The notes below the pieces were generated by a model. It searched no databases. It had not been told where the DNA came from and saw only the letters and a program-made list of their open reading frames with translations. Positions 18,401-27,346 of a stretch of DNA of 64,000 nucleotides are shown piece by piece. The DNA is from JBCDJG01 sp038748065 (lineage in GTDB: Bacteria; Pseudomonadota; Gammaproteobacteria; Pseudomonadales; Halieaceae), in assembly GCA_038748065.1 (NCBI GenBank), contig JBCDJG010000005.1:62001-126000 (forward strand), in the 5' to 3' direction. The position numbers were made by a program, and so were the translations under genes. How positions within the stretch are numbered: the stretch's first letter is position 1; every line of letters starts with the position of its first letter.

Positions 18401-18587
18401 CATGGCAGAGACGAGCTTCCACGCGCAGTTCCTTATTCCCATGGTGATCTCGTTGGCCTTCGGCGTGCTCTTCGCAACGGGGGTAACGCTGCTGCTCGTA
18501 CCCTGCCTTTACCTGCTGGGGGAGCAGGCGTCCGCGCATCTATTGCAGCGCCAGCAGGCGCTGCCTGACGTCATCGATAGAATCTAG
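15471..18587 (+). CDS. RND family efflux transporter permease
   Basis: A pump of about 1038 residues in the AcrB/HAE-type RND superfamily with 12 predicted membrane segments and two large periplasmic loops. The N-terminus PVRWFIDNPIAANLLMVF is typical. TM4 contains the proton-relay acidic pair in GIVVDDAIIVGE. The second half has the matching TM10 segment GVVVNDNLVLIDR. ATG at 15471 is preferred over TTG at 15465 because GGCGGGG sits 8 nt upstream. It starts 14 bp after the adaptor, clearly one operon. The substrate is unknown. Confidence 0.92.
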   Translation: MGGPVRWFIDNPIAANLLMVFLILGGLFGLRALDKQFFPDMGISRVSVTMSYPGAGPSEVEQQICIRIEEAVHDLPGIKEIRATARQGIGTVVLEAEKNYDTQRLTAEVKTRVDAINTFPVQAERPVITEIKDHHHMGIITVAGNIGERNLKELGERLRDDLAGQRHVSLVELTSPRPYELAVEVSEYTLRRFGLTFGDVVDAIRGSSLNLPAGAIKAAEGDIQLQTRGQAYDRQDFEGIVLLTTREGTQVLLGDVATVVDGFEDTDVSTHFNDQPSHNLHVFVTADPNTLATSDVLHEWAERVRPTLPPGVELTLWRDASEPFLGRVNLLLLNGLGGLLLVFIVLMLFLRPLLALWVCVGIAVAFMGTFFLLPLTGASLNMLTLFALLLILGIVVDDAIIVGESIHARQVAGEAGAKGALNGARLVLKPVMFAVISTMIFFVPMLFMPGDMTEAAASIPKVVLLALVFSLVECLLILPSHLAHMGPPRPSSVGLLRSLERRREACASAMTRFARERYRPLLERCLFNNLQIIMLFFCALLISLALYVGGWVSSAFMPAVTGDIVEAEIELPEGGAYQRTLEVLAQVEEAALALKEEYNDAARAAGASNVIGHIHSSGRGNDVEVILEVDTEAVDAAVLAERWQTLIGDIGDVQSYQIDYTFNERGKPISLILSSPDVDELQVVADELRQLLSAYPGVYNVNDSLQAPREEIVLDLKPAAENLSVTLANLASQVREAFYGAEAQRIPRTKEDVRVMVRYPEHERLSVENLSDMRVRTPAGDEVPFDTVADIRYQPGYLTIERLNRRRTLELTADHAGDELSPREIVDDVLVRHLPEWQERFPGLQLALDGELQEEEDFMEAMLSYMALAMLVIYALMAVAFRSYFQPILVLTAVPFGIMGGIFGHLILDWQISMFSLLGVIACAGVVVNDNLVLIDRINRLREGGHSVVSAVLQGGQDRFRPIILTSLTTFVGLLPIMAETSFHAQFLIPMVISLAFGVLFATGVTLLLVPCLYLLGEQASAHLLQRQQALPDVIDRI

Positions 18588-18715
18588 GATAGATTTCAGG
18601 TTTATCCCCCTGCGTCGCCGCCTGGACGGTGACTCCCACGTGAGCTGCAAGCTCGCCGGCCAGCGGCCCCTCGCGCGCCCTGCGGGTTTGCCGGGCACGC
18701 CTCATGGTGCTCCGT

Positions 18716-18735
18716 CCCGGTCAGACCAGACCGGG
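18716..18735. terminator. Stem-loop downstream of pckA
   Basis: CCCGGTC and GACCGGG form a perfect 7-bp stem with a 6-nt loop, 15 bp beyond the pckA stop. No T-tract follows on either strand, so termination is only possible. Confidence 0.4.
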
Positions 18736-18749
18736 CTAATTGAATGGCT

Positions 18750-20309
18750 TCAGTCGACGGCAGGGCCGGCAGCAATGATCGCTTCGGAGACGTCGAAATT
18801 GGTGATGTTGTCAGCGAACAGCGCCGCGAGTTTACGGGCCTGTTCGTCGTAGGCCGCTTCGCCGCCCCAGCTGGCCCTTGGATTGGTGTACTTGTCATCC
18901 ACACCGGGGATGCAGGTGGGGAAATCGAGGTTAAGGATGTCCAGGTGACCGGTTGGCACGTCGAGCAGAGCGCCACTCTGGCAGGCGTGCACGACGGCGC
19001 GTGTGACCGGAATCGGAAAGCGCGAACCTGTGCCGCCAGGCGCGCCTGAGCCGCCGGTCCAGCCGGTATTAACAAGGTAGACCTGGGAGCCGAAGTCCTC
19101 GATCCGCTTCATCAGCAGCTCGGCGTAGTCACCGGCCGGCCGTGGCATGAAAGGCGCGCCAAAGCAGGTTGAAAAGGTCGGGTTGATGCCGGCGGCGGCG
19201 CCGACCTCGGTGGAGCCGACGCGAGCGGTATAGCCGCTGAGGAAGTGGTACGCGGCCGCTTCCTTCGAGAGGATGGAAACCGGCGGCAATACGCCGGAAA
19301 CGTCGCACGTGAGGAATATGACGCACTTGGGCTCGCCGGCGGCGTTCTCTTCTGTACGCTTCTCGACGTGCTCGAGCGGGTAGCAGCAGCGTCCGTTCTC
19401 GGTGAGGCTGGTGTCCGTGTAGTCAGCCTGTCGATCGCTGTCCAGAACGACGTTTTCGATAATGGCGCCGAAGCGGATGGCGTCCCAGATAATCGGTTCG
19501 TTCTTTTGGCTGAGGTCGATGGTCTTGGCGTAGCAGCCCCCTTCGAGATTGAACACCGAGCCCTTCGCCCAGCCGTGCTCGTCGTCGCCAATCAGGTACA
19601 TTTCCGGGTCAGCGGACAGGGTGGTCTTGCCGGTGCCCGACAGACCAAAGAAGAGTGTGGTGTCGCCAGACTCACTGACGTTGGCAGAGCAATGCATCGG
19701 CATAACGTCTTTTTCTGGCAGCAGGAAGTTCTGTACGGCAAACATGGCCTTCTTCATCTCGCCTGCGTAGCGCATGCCGGCCAGTAAGACCTTGCGCTGG
19801 CCAAAGTTCACAATGACAACGCCATCAGAGTTGGTGCCGTCGCGCTCGGGTTCGCAGGTGAAGCTCGCGACATTGAGAATCTTCCACTCGGGCTTGCGGC
19901 CCCCGTTGTACTGGGCCGGGCGGATGAACATGTTGCGTCCGAAGAGCGATTGCCAGGCGGTTTCCGTGGTCACTTCGACCGGCAGGTAGTGGTCGCCGTG
20001 TTCGCCGACGTGAAGGTGTGACACGAAGCGATCGCGATCGGCCAGGTAAGCCTCCACACGCTCCCAGAGAGCGTCGAACTTGTCCTCATCAAAGGGACGA
20101 TTGACACCGCCCCAGTCGATGCTGTCCTCGGTGCTGGGCTCGCGCACGGTGAATCGATCTGCGGGGGAGCGGCCGGTACGCTTGCCTGTCGTTACCAGCA
20201 GGGCGCCGGTGTCGGCGAGTATGCCTTCTTTACGTTTGAGCGATTCTTCTACCAGTTGCGAGGAGCCCAGGTCGGTGTAGACCCTGGGGGTACTGATGTC
20301 TGCCGTCAT
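18750..20309 (-). CDS. pckA: Phosphoenolpyruvate carboxykinase (ATP)
   Basis: A 519-residue gluconeogenic enzyme converting oxaloacetate and ATP to phosphoenolpyruvate, CO2 and ADP. The P-loop GLSGTGKT (222-229) and the kinase-2/metal motif LIGDDEHGW (239-247) identify the ATP-dependent class. RTGRSPADRF near residue 44 is the substrate-binding segment. It lies downstream of hslO on the same strand, an arrangement also seen in other Gammaproteobacteria. It would support growth on fatty acids and organic acids, which fits the fadBA and lipid genes here. Confidence 0.96.
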   Translation of the reverse strand: MTADISTPRVYTDLGSSQLVEESLKRKEGILADTGALLVTTGKRTGRSPADRFTVREPSTEDSIDWGGVNRPFDEDKFDALWERVEAYLADRDRFVSHLHVGEHGDHYLPVEVTTETAWQSLFGRNMFIRPAQYNGGRKPEWKILNVASFTCEPERDGTNSDGVVIVNFGQRKVLLAGMRYAGEMKKAMFAVQNFLLPEKDVMPMHCSANVSESGDTTLFFGLSGTGKTTLSADPEMYLIGDDEHGWAKGSVFNLEGGCYAKTIDLSQKNEPIIWDAIRFGAIIENVVLDSDRQADYTDTSLTENGRCCYPLEHVEKRTEENAAGEPKCVIFLTCDVSGVLPPVSILSKEAAAYHFLSGYTARVGSTEVGAAAGINPTFSTCFGAPFMPRPAGDYAELLMKRIEDFGSQVYLVNTGWTGGSGAPGGTGSRFPIPVTRAVVHACQSGALLDVPTGHLDILNLDFPTCIPGVDDKYTNPRASWGGEAAYDEQARKLAALFADNITNFDVSEAIIAAGPAVD

Positions 20310-20451
20310 TGCATGTCCTGTTCGTTACTCGGCGCGGGGCTTGCTGGTGGTTCCCGGCCCTGTTTCTTGGTCTTTAAGGGGGCGACATTATGTCAGAATC
20401 GGGGGTGCTTGCGAACCGGCGTGTCGAAAAAGTCGGCGCGGCGGAAACTTG

Positions 20452-21348
20452 TCAATGTAGCGTGTTTTCTGGTCGCCGGCCCAATAATTCAGCGAGATCC
20501 TCGCGTTCGAAGCGGTACTGCTGGTTGCAGAACTCGCAGTCCATCGTGACAGCGCCCTGCTCTTGCAGAATATCTTCTATTTCCATGGGATCGAGTGTGG
20601 ACAGGGCACGCAGGGTGCGCTGCTTTGAACAGGAACAGTGAAAACGGACTCCCTGTGCGTCCAGCAGACGAACATGATCTTCGTGAAATAGCCGGTATAG
20701 CAGGTGATCTGCGGGGAGATTCAGCAATTCTTTGCCCTCGACAGTTTCAGCGAGCGTGACCAGGCGCTGCCACTGTCGCTCCCTGGCTTCCGTATCAGGC
20801 GTGAGCTGAGCGGGTAACTGCTGGAGCAGCATGCCCGCGGCGCGCTCGCCGTCTGCGGCCAGCCAGAGTCGCGTATTGAGCTGCTCAGAATGCTGAAAAT
20901 AGGCATCTATGCTGCGCGCCAGCGAGCCGTCTACCAGCGGCACTATGCCCTGATAGCGCTGCCCGTCCAGGGGGTCTATGGTGATCGCCAATTGCCCATC
21001 AGCCAGCAGGACGTTGAAATCCTCGCTGGTAGCTTCCTCGGCGCCGCGCGCAATGGCTCGAATCTCCAGCAGGTGGTTGCATTCAACCATGAGCAGGGGA
21101 ATCTGACCCGAGGACCGGGCTTGCAGAATGAGCCTGCCCTCGAACTTGAGATTGGTGCTGAGCAGCACGGACGCTGCCAGAAACTGGCCCATAAGCTGGC
21201 GCACGCCCGGCGCGTATTCGTGCAGGTCGGTGATGTCTCGAAAGGCGCGATCGAGATGGACAGTCTCACCCCTGACGTCGGCATCATCGAAGAGGTAGCG
21301 TCTAGAACAGTCGTCTGACGCAAGCGTTGCGTGGCTGGTTTCTTTCAT
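20452..21348 (-). CDS. hslO: Redox-regulated chaperone Hsp33
   Basis: A 298-residue holdase chaperone activated by oxidation. The C-terminal zinc centre is complete: CxC in FHCSCSK and CxxC in DCEFCNQQ. The N-terminal RYLFDDADVRGE and GQFLAASVLLSTNLKFEG segments are family signatures. The frame is open up to a TTG at 21369, but ATG at 21348 gives the expected N-terminus; no Shine-Dalgarno is obvious there. It lies upstream of pckA. Confidence 0.94.
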   Translation of the reverse strand: MKETSHATLASDDCSRRYLFDDADVRGETVHLDRAFRDITDLHEYAPGVRQLMGQFLAASVLLSTNLKFEGRLILQARSSGQIPLLMVECNHLLEIRAIARGAEEATSEDFNVLLADGQLAITIDPLDGQRYQGIVPLVDGSLARSIDAYFQHSEQLNTRLWLAADGERAAGMLLQQLPAQLTPDTEARERQWQRLVTLAETVEGKELLNLPADHLLYRLFHEDHVRLLDAQGVRFHCSCSKQRTLRALSTLDPMEIEDILQEQGAVTMDCEFCNQQYRFEREDLAELLGRRPENTLH

Positions 21349-21581
21349 GAGGAGGCCATTGTAAAGCAATGTTCAACAAGTAACGTGCGTGCACGGAGCC
21401 TTGTCTGGTACCGGCGTTGCGGTTAATCCCCTGCGGGTAGCGCTACGTACTAACAAGGGTTCAGTATGTGAGGCTGTCGGGTTCTATTTTCAAGCCCACC
21501 ATGACCCTTCGAGCCTGACTCGCTACAGTATGTCACCCGCGAGTAGGCAACAAAAACACGATAAACGTCAGGGAGAAGCGC

Positions 21582-22448
21582 ATGAGATTCAGTTTCCAGG
21601 TCGGCATGAGCGATGCAGATCACTACTTGCCGCTAGCGAAGGCCGCGGAGGCCGCTGGCTACGACGGCATCACCATTCCGGACAGCATCTGCTATCCGCA
21701 AGAGGCCAGCTCCAAGTATCCCTATAACGCAGATGGCAGTCGCGAGTTCCTCGAGAGCGTGCCCTTTATTGAAAGTCTTATCGGTGTGGCGGCGATGGCC
21801 GCAGTGACGGAGAAAATCCGCTTCGCTACCTTTGTCTACAAGCTGGCCGTGCGCCAGGCCGCGCCGGTGGCAAAGCAGGTGCAAAGCATCCAGCAGCTGT
21901 CTAACAACCGCTTTGACTTCGGGATTGGCATCAGCCCCTGGGAGGAAGACTTTGCGGTTTGTGGCGTGCCCTATGAAAAACGCGGTAAGCGCTTTGACGA
22001 GCAGATCGATATTCTGCGTGGTCTCGAGACTGGCGAGTTCTTCGGCCACGACGGTGAAATGATCCAGATGCCCGCAAACAAAATGTGCCCGGTGCCCACG
22101 GCAAAGACCGACCTCTTAATCGGCGGTCATACGGAGCCGGCGCTCAAGCGCGCCGCGCGCACCGGCGATGGCTGGATGTGCGCAGGAGCCGACATGGAGC
22201 AACTGGGCGCCTATATTCGGCGAATTAATGCCCTGCGCGAGGAGTATGGCACGCAGGATCGGCCCTTCCGGGTATTCACGACGGGCCAGAATGCCTTTAC
22301 CAAGGAAGGCATAGCCGAGCTGGAAGAGATAGGCGTGACCGATGTCATCATCGCCTTCCGCAATGTCTATGAAATGGAACCTGATCACCCCCTTGAGGAA
22401 AAGATCACCATGCTTCAGTGGTACGCCAACGAATTTATCAATGGCTGA
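21582..22448 (+). CDS. Luciferase-like (LLM class) flavin/F420-dependent oxidoreductase
   Basis: A 288-residue TIM-barrel oxidoreductase of the bacterial-luciferase superfamily. MRFSFQVGMSDADHYLPLAKAAE is the usual first strand and helix, and RFDFGIGISPWEEDF and the KRGKRFDEQIDILRGL segment are typical. The substrate, and whether FMN or F420 is used, cannot be read off. A GGGAGAAG Shine-Dalgarno is present. Its last 8 bases overlap the start of the thiolase-like gene, so the two are translationally coupled and probably act on the same lipid or ketone substrate. Confidence 0.83.
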   Translation: MRFSFQVGMSDADHYLPLAKAAEAAGYDGITIPDSICYPQEASSKYPYNADGSREFLESVPFIESLIGVAAMAAVTEKIRFATFVYKLAVRQAAPVAKQVQSIQQLSNNRFDFGIGISPWEEDFAVCGVPYEKRGKRFDEQIDILRGLETGEFFGHDGEMIQMPANKMCPVPTAKTDLLIGGHTEPALKRAARTGDGWMCAGADMEQLGAYIRRINALREEYGTQDRPFRVFTTGQNAFTKEGIAELEEIGVTDVIIAFRNVYEMEPDHPLEEKITMLQWYANEFING

Positions 22449-23913
22449 TCTGCACCCCCATACCCCGGTGCTTGTCGGCGTTGCAGCAGTTCAACAGAAG
22501 GAGCCGGATTTTGAGCGAGCGCTGGAGCCCGTTGATCTCATGGCGCGCGCCTTGCAAGCGGCTGCAGAGGATGCAGGGTCATTAGCACTGCTGCAACGGG
22601 CCGATGAAATTCAGGTGCCGAAGGGCATGTGGCACTACAGTGATCCAGCGCGATTGGTGGCGGACAAGGTGGGGGCCGTCAATGCGCGGACCGTACTGGC
22701 CGAAATTGGCGTGCTGCAGCAGAGTATGATGACGCGCGCCTGCCAAGCGATTCAGTCTGGCGAAGCCGACATCATGCTGGTGGTTGGTGGTGAAGCGAAG
22801 TACCGCGGTCTCTGTGCCGCCAAAGCGGGCGCCGAGGCGAAGGAGACCGAGCAAACCGATGCCGTGCCGGATGAAACGCTGCTGCCGGACGACGAAATCT
22901 GGGACATCGTGGAATCGGCTACTGGCCTTGGCATGCCGGTGGGTTTTTACGCCATTATCGATAGCGCCTTGCGCTTCAGACAGGGCCTCAGCGTCGATCA
23001 GCATCGCGACCAGATGGCCGCCATGTATCAGCGCTTTTCTGAGGTTGCGACGAGAAACCCCGATGCATGGTCAGACACAGCTGTGGCGGCTGAAGACATA
23101 CGCGAGGGTTCACCGCGAAATCGTATGCTCGCCTTCCCCTACACCAAGCTGCACAACTCGCAGTGGAATGTTGACCAGGCGGCTGGTCTTGTCTTTTGCA
23201 GCCTGCAAACCGCCCAATCGCTGGGCATCCCCCGCGAGAAATGGCTGTTTCCGCGTGCCTCCACCGAGTCTAACTTTATGAGCGTGGTCACCGCGCGCAA
23301 AGACCTAGGCGGCAGCCCGGGCTTCCGCCTGGCCGGCCAGCGCGCGATGGACATGGCCGGTATCGATTTTGATGACATCACTCTGCGTGAACTGTACTCC
23401 TGTTTCCCATCCGCGGTCCGCGTTCAGCTCGAGGAGTTCGGGATGCAGGGCGATGGAGACCTGACGGTGATGGGCGGCATGACCTTCGGCGGAGGACCAC
23501 TCAATAACTTTGTGCTGCAGGCCACTGTGCGAATGGGTCAGCTACTGAGGGATCAGCCTTCAGAAGTTGGATTGGTCACCTCGGTCAGCGGTATGTTAAC
23601 CAAGCAGGCCTGTGCGCTGTGGTCCACGGACCCCGGCGATGCGCAGTGGGCCTTCGAGGACGTTAGCGATGCGGTTCGTGCCGAATGTGAGTTGTGTGAG
23701 GTGGTGGGAGAGGTGACCGGCCCTTGCAGAGTCGCAGGCTATACGGTGCTTTATCAGGGCGATGAACCCTGGCGCGCGGTGGCCGTATTTGACATGCCCG
23801 ATGGTCGTCGCACCGCAGCCTACAGTGAGGCTCCGGCAATCATTGCCGACATGCTGAGCAGCACGGAGTGCTGCGGCAGGGAATACGTGCTGGCCAAGGG
23901 TCAGTTCAGCTGA
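22441..23913 (+). CDS. Thiolase-like protein (TLP1-type) with extra C-terminal domain
   Basis: A 490-residue protein of the SCP2-thiolase superfamily. At the position of the nucleophilic Cys it reads GVLQQSMMTRACQ, so the usual active-site Cys is missing. It instead matches the thiolase-like proteins typified by mycobacterial TLP1, which also carry an extra C-terminal OB-like domain of about 100 residues (here from about 395, with GYTVLYQGDEPWRAVAVF). ATG at 22441 overlaps the preceding gene by 8 nt and begins MADLHPHTPVLVGVA, the expected start; the longer frame from 22342 is spurious. Many databases would call it acetyl-CoA acetyltransferase. Confidence 0.78.
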   Translation: MADLHPHTPVLVGVAAVQQKEPDFERALEPVDLMARALQAAAEDAGSLALLQRADEIQVPKGMWHYSDPARLVADKVGAVNARTVLAEIGVLQQSMMTRACQAIQSGEADIMLVVGGEAKYRGLCAAKAGAEAKETEQTDAVPDETLLPDDEIWDIVESATGLGMPVGFYAIIDSALRFRQGLSVDQHRDQMAAMYQRFSEVATRNPDAWSDTAVAAEDIREGSPRNRMLAFPYTKLHNSQWNVDQAAGLVFCSLQTAQSLGIPREKWLFPRASTESNFMSVVTARKDLGGSPGFRLAGQRAMDMAGIDFDDITLRELYSCFPSAVRVQLEEFGMQGDGDLTVMGGMTFGGGPLNNFVLQATVRMGQLLRDQPSEVGLVTSVSGMLTKQACALWSTDPGDAQWAFEDVSDAVRAECELCEVVGEVTGPCRVAGYTVLYQGDEPWRAVAVFDMPDGRRTAAYSEAPAIIADMLSSTECCGREYVLAKGQFS

Positions 23914-23940
23914 TCGGGTCGCTCCAGCGAGCCAGCCTCT

Positions 23941-25011
23941 TCAGTCGAGTAGCGTGACACCTCGCAAGGGGTCACTTCCGGATATGAGCTCCATGAATTC
24001 CTCAGCCAACGCTTTGCAGCGTTCGACACAGATTTCCCAGTAATCCATACGCTCGTCTTCGCCCATGCCCCTGAAATCGTTGCGGTCAGGGATCTTGCCG
24101 TAGGGAAGATCTGCCACGAAGCGCGCCGAGGGGCATAACAGCACCAGCTTGTGTTGCCGGTGCCAGGCGGTTTGCCGCCAGGGCAGAAATTTATCGAACC
24201 AGCCCGGCACCAGCCTGGCGCTGAAATGAGGGTAGAGAATCAAGCCGTCAGACACGTGCTGGTCGAGGTCGAAGTGGTAGTCGATCATGCCGCCGTCCCA
24301 GTATTGGCCCGGTGGGCCGCCGGGAATGTTTCGTTCGCCAGTGAGGAGGAAGGGTATGGCCCCGCTTGCGTGCAGGGCGTGGATGAGGTTATCCGCCGTA
24401 AGCGCGGTGAAACACGTGTCGAAGTCGTGGAAGTGGAGCGGTGGCTCGATGCCCTCGCCGGTATGAAAAACCACGCGCTGGAAAGACAGCCGCAGCAACT
24501 CGCGGCTGACCGCATTGCCGAGGGCGGCCATGCCCATGCCCGAGGCAAGGGCTGTCGGGTGTGATGCCGCAGCGAAGCCGCGCCCGCGGGCGGTGACGAC
24601 GTGTGTGTGCACTTTGTCGTTGAGCAACAGGTCCGCGGCGCCCTGATCGCTGAGCATGTTCTGAAGAATGCCAAGGCTCACCTCACTGATTTCGGCAACT
24701 GACGGCCGTTCACTGCTATAGCGCTGGTAGAGATAGCCTGCTTCCATGCGGGCGATGGCAGCGGCGGGGTCCCGTGTGGCAAAGCAGGCGTGTCGCCAAC
24801 TCCCGATAGATGACCCAAGCGTTGCGAGCGGGCGGCTTCGCTGAGACAGAAACTTGCTGAAGAGAACGCGATCAAGCTGGCTGAGCACAAACCATTTCGG
24901 GCCGCCGGAAGCGCCGATAAGGAGGTCAAAGAGGTCCGCATCCCAGCCGCGCTCTGCAAGGCGCGTCGCAGCTTCGCGGCCGGCATACACGGCCAGCGCA
25001 CTAATTGCCAC
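23941..25011 (-). CDS. Patatin-like phospholipase
   Basis: A 356-residue patatin-family hydrolase. The nucleophile motif is GASGG (33-37, Ser35), with PKW directly after it as in the GPK subgroup. The catalytic Asp is in DGGMIDYH. An oxyanion glycine near the N-terminus is supplied by YAGREA. The frame extends to 25098, but GTG at 25011 overlaps the AraC stop codon by a few bases, has AGGGA upstream and gives the family N-terminus. Co-transcribed with the AraC regulator; expected to release fatty acids from membrane or storage lipid. Confidence 0.8.
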   Translation of the reverse strand: MAISALAVYAGREAATRLAERGWDADLFDLLIGASGGPKWFVLSQLDRVLFSKFLSQRSRPLATLGSSIGSWRHACFATRDPAAAIARMEAGYLYQRYSSERPSVAEISEVSLGILQNMLSDQGAADLLLNDKVHTHVVTARGRGFAAASHPTALASGMGMAALGNAVSRELLRLSFQRVVFHTGEGIEPPLHFHDFDTCFTALTADNLIHALHASGAIPFLLTGERNIPGGPPGQYWDGGMIDYHFDLDQHVSDGLILYPHFSARLVPGWFDKFLPWRQTAWHRQHKLVLLCPSARFVADLPYGKIPDRNDFRGMGEDERMDYWEICVERCKALAEEFMELISGSDPLRGVTLLD

Positions 25012-25999
25012 GGCGCACGTCCCTGGGCGTCCGACCGGTCCACTTGATGTAGGCGCGGCGAAAGTTGGAGGCGTCATTGAAGCCCACCATGTAGGCAATG
25101 GTCGCCATGGGCAGGCGCGTATTCTCCAGGTAGCGCGTAGCGTGCTCTGCCCGTACCTGATCCAGGAGCGACTGGTAGGAGAGCCCTTCCTGTTCGAGCC
25201 GACGTCGATAGGTACGGGCGCTATAGTTCAGCATGCGCGCGAGCTGCGGCATCTGGGGATATTGGCCCTCCAGCTTGCGCAGAAGTCGCACGGTTTGCTC
25301 TGCGACCGAGTCCTCCTCTTCCAGATCAGCCAGCAGGCGACGGCATTCATCTTCATACAGGCTGCGCAGCGCGGGGTTCGAGGTCGGCAAGGGCGTGTCG
25401 AGCAGGGCTGAACTGAAGATCACGCGGCCCCGAGTGCAGTCAAACTCCACATCGTTACCGAGCGTTTGAAGGTAGCGTTCGACGTAGTGGGGAGCCGGGT
25501 AGGGAACCTCAAATCGCAGATGCAGGTCGTCGAGCCCGAGAAGACCTTCCAGGGTGTTGCGTAACGCGCCGTACATGAGCTCATAGGCAAATTCGATCGG
25601 GTTTTCCTGTGGTGCGGTCGTTGCCGTCAGAGTGCATTGCTGAGCCCCTTCTTCGAACTCCAGGTAGAGTGCAGGCGACAGCAGGTGGTAGTACTTGAGG
25701 AACAGGCCCAGTACGTCTCGTAAATCCTTGCAGGTCATAAAGGCCTGACCGAGAACCGCGTGAGCGCTGAGGTTGAGGCGTGCCCCGAGGGCCAGGCCGA
25801 GATCGGGCTGGCCAGTCAGCTCGAAGGCATTTTGTACCAGCTGGGCAAAATCTGACTCACTAACGCGAGCGCCGATACCTGAAATCCCGGTCTGTGCGAG
25901 GCTGGTGCCGGCCAATAGGGCGGCTCTGTCGTGGCCCTGGCTCTCGACCATGTCGATCAGAATCAGGATGTATTGCGCGGGGGCGCTGGCCTTGGGCAT
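25001..25999 (-). CDS. AraC family transcriptional regulator
   Basis: A 332-residue regulator with an N-terminal ligand-sensing domain of the arabinose-binding-like/OruR type (about 1-200). The C-terminal AraC DNA-binding domain has two helix-turn-helix units (SARTYRRRLEQEG and IAYMVGFNDASNFRRAY). It ends RTPRDVRRGN. It is immediately upstream of, and overlaps, the patatin gene, so it probably controls lipid turnover. It is divergent from the diiron protein gene with a 119-bp gap and may control that too. Confidence 0.9.
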   Translation of the reverse strand: MPKASAPAQYILILIDMVESQGHDRAALLAGTSLAQTGISGIGARVSESDFAQLVQNAFELTGQPDLGLALGARLNLSAHAVLGQAFMTCKDLRDVLGLFLKYYHLLSPALYLEFEEGAQQCTLTATTAPQENPIEFAYELMYGALRNTLEGLLGLDDLHLRFEVPYPAPHYVERYLQTLGNDVEFDCTRGRVIFSSALLDTPLPTSNPALRSLYEDECRRLLADLEEEDSVAEQTVRLLRKLEGQYPQMPQLARMLNYSARTYRRRLEQEGLSYQSLLDQVRAEHATRYLENTRLPMATIAYMVGFNDASNFRRAYIKWTGRTPRDVRRGN

Positions 26000-26118
26000 A
26001 GCTTATTTGGCCATAAATGACCGCATAATGACAAGACTTTACCTTGTTGGTCGATAGGCCTTGAACCATGATGATTCGGCACTTGCCATAAGTATCATCT
26101 AACCAGCGAGGTCGGCAC

Positions 26119-27303
26119 ATGAAAGTGAAGTGGTCAGAACAGACACCCCGTAAAATCCAGCACTTTCCCGGTGCGGACATTCCCAAGGCCCAGCCCGACC
26201 TGGAGGACGTCCTGACCAGTGATCAGGTCGATCACGTGGCCGAAATTTTCAGTACCCCTTTGACCGGCTCCTACAACTGGGATTACAAGGTCCAGGATGA
26301 CCGCATCAAGAAGCTCTATGAGTTGGGCAAGCAGCTGAACTGGGACCCTGAAATGGATATTGACTGGGATCGACCCTGGCCAGACGCGCAGCGCGAGCCC
26401 GGGCTGATGAACCTCGACACCTATCCGCCCTACCTGGCACTCAGCGACGCGCAAAAGGACGAGTTCGAGCTGCATATGAATGCCTGGAGTCTGTCGCAGT
26501 TTCTGCACGGTGAGCAGGGAGCGCTGCTGGTGGCCTCGCAGCTTTGTTCCTGCGCGCCGACGTTTAATGCAAAGCTCTACGCCGCATCACAGACTTTTGA
26601 CGAAGCGCGTCATGTCGAGGTGTTTAACAAGTACCTGCAAACACGACTCGGCCTGATGTATCCCATCAATACCCACCTCAAGAGCATTATCGACAAGATC
26701 CTGACCGATCCGCGCTGGGACATGAAGTTTATTGGTATGCAGATTGTGATTGAGGGCCTGGCGCTGTCCGCCTTCAACACGGCCCGCGAAACCACTCCAG
26801 ATCCCGTGCTCAAGGACGTGGTCTACCTGGTGACTCGGGACGAGGCGCGCCATGTGACCTTTGGCGTCAACTACCTTGAGGAATTTATCAAGACCCTGTC
26901 CGATGAGGAGCGTGAGGAGCGCGCCCAGTTTGCCTACGAAGCCTGTGTCGTGAGCCGCGAACGGCTTATCGCTACGGACGTGTTCCGGCACTTTGGCTGG
27001 GATGTCGAAGAAGCCCGGCGACAGGTCCTGGATGGCTTCGTGATGTCCACCTTCCGCAACCTGCTGTTCCAGCGTGTGATCCCCAATCTCAAACGCATCG
27101 GCCTGCTAACGGACACCATTCGGCCCAAGTTTGAGGAGCTGGGCATCCTGGAGTTCGAGAATCTTACGACCGATGGCGATATTGACTGGACGAATCTTGA
27201 GCGCCCGCTGGATACCGCAGAAGCCCAGTCCCACGAGCAGTCGATGCTGCAACAGTTTAAGGACGCGCACAGCCGACAGGATTCTGAAGCGGCGTTCGGC
27301 TAG
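26119..27303 (+). CDS. Ferritin-like diiron protein (putative oxygenase)
   Basis: A 394-residue protein of unknown activity with a clear ferritin-like diiron site: E132 in HGEQ, E162/H165 in DEARH, E212 in VIEG, and E242/H245 in a second DEARH. This E, ExxH, E, ExxH pattern is that of R2-like and AurF-like oxidases. No reductase or acyl-carrier gene is nearby. The N-terminal 100 residues are Trp/Asp/Pro-rich without recognisable motifs. It is divergent from the AraC gene. A substrate oxidation or lipid desaturation role is inference. Confidence 0.75.
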   Translation: MKVKWSEQTPRKIQHFPGADIPKAQPDLEDVLTSDQVDHVAEIFSTPLTGSYNWDYKVQDDRIKKLYELGKQLNWDPEMDIDWDRPWPDAQREPGLMNLDTYPPYLALSDAQKDEFELHMNAWSLSQFLHGEQGALLVASQLCSCAPTFNAKLYAASQTFDEARHVEVFNKYLQTRLGLMYPINTHLKSIIDKILTDPRWDMKFIGMQIVIEGLALSAFNTARETTPDPVLKDVVYLVTRDEARHVTFGVNYLEEFIKTLSDEEREERAQFAYEACVVSRERLIATDVFRHFGWDVEEARRQVLDGFVMSTFRNLLFQRVIPNLKRIGLLTDTIRPKFEELGILEFENLTTDGDIDWTNLERPLDTAEAQSHEQSMLQQFKDAHSRQDSEAAFG

Positions 27304-27346
27304 CAGGGCCCTGTGCTCCCGCGACTGTCCTGCTCAAGCTGCCTGT

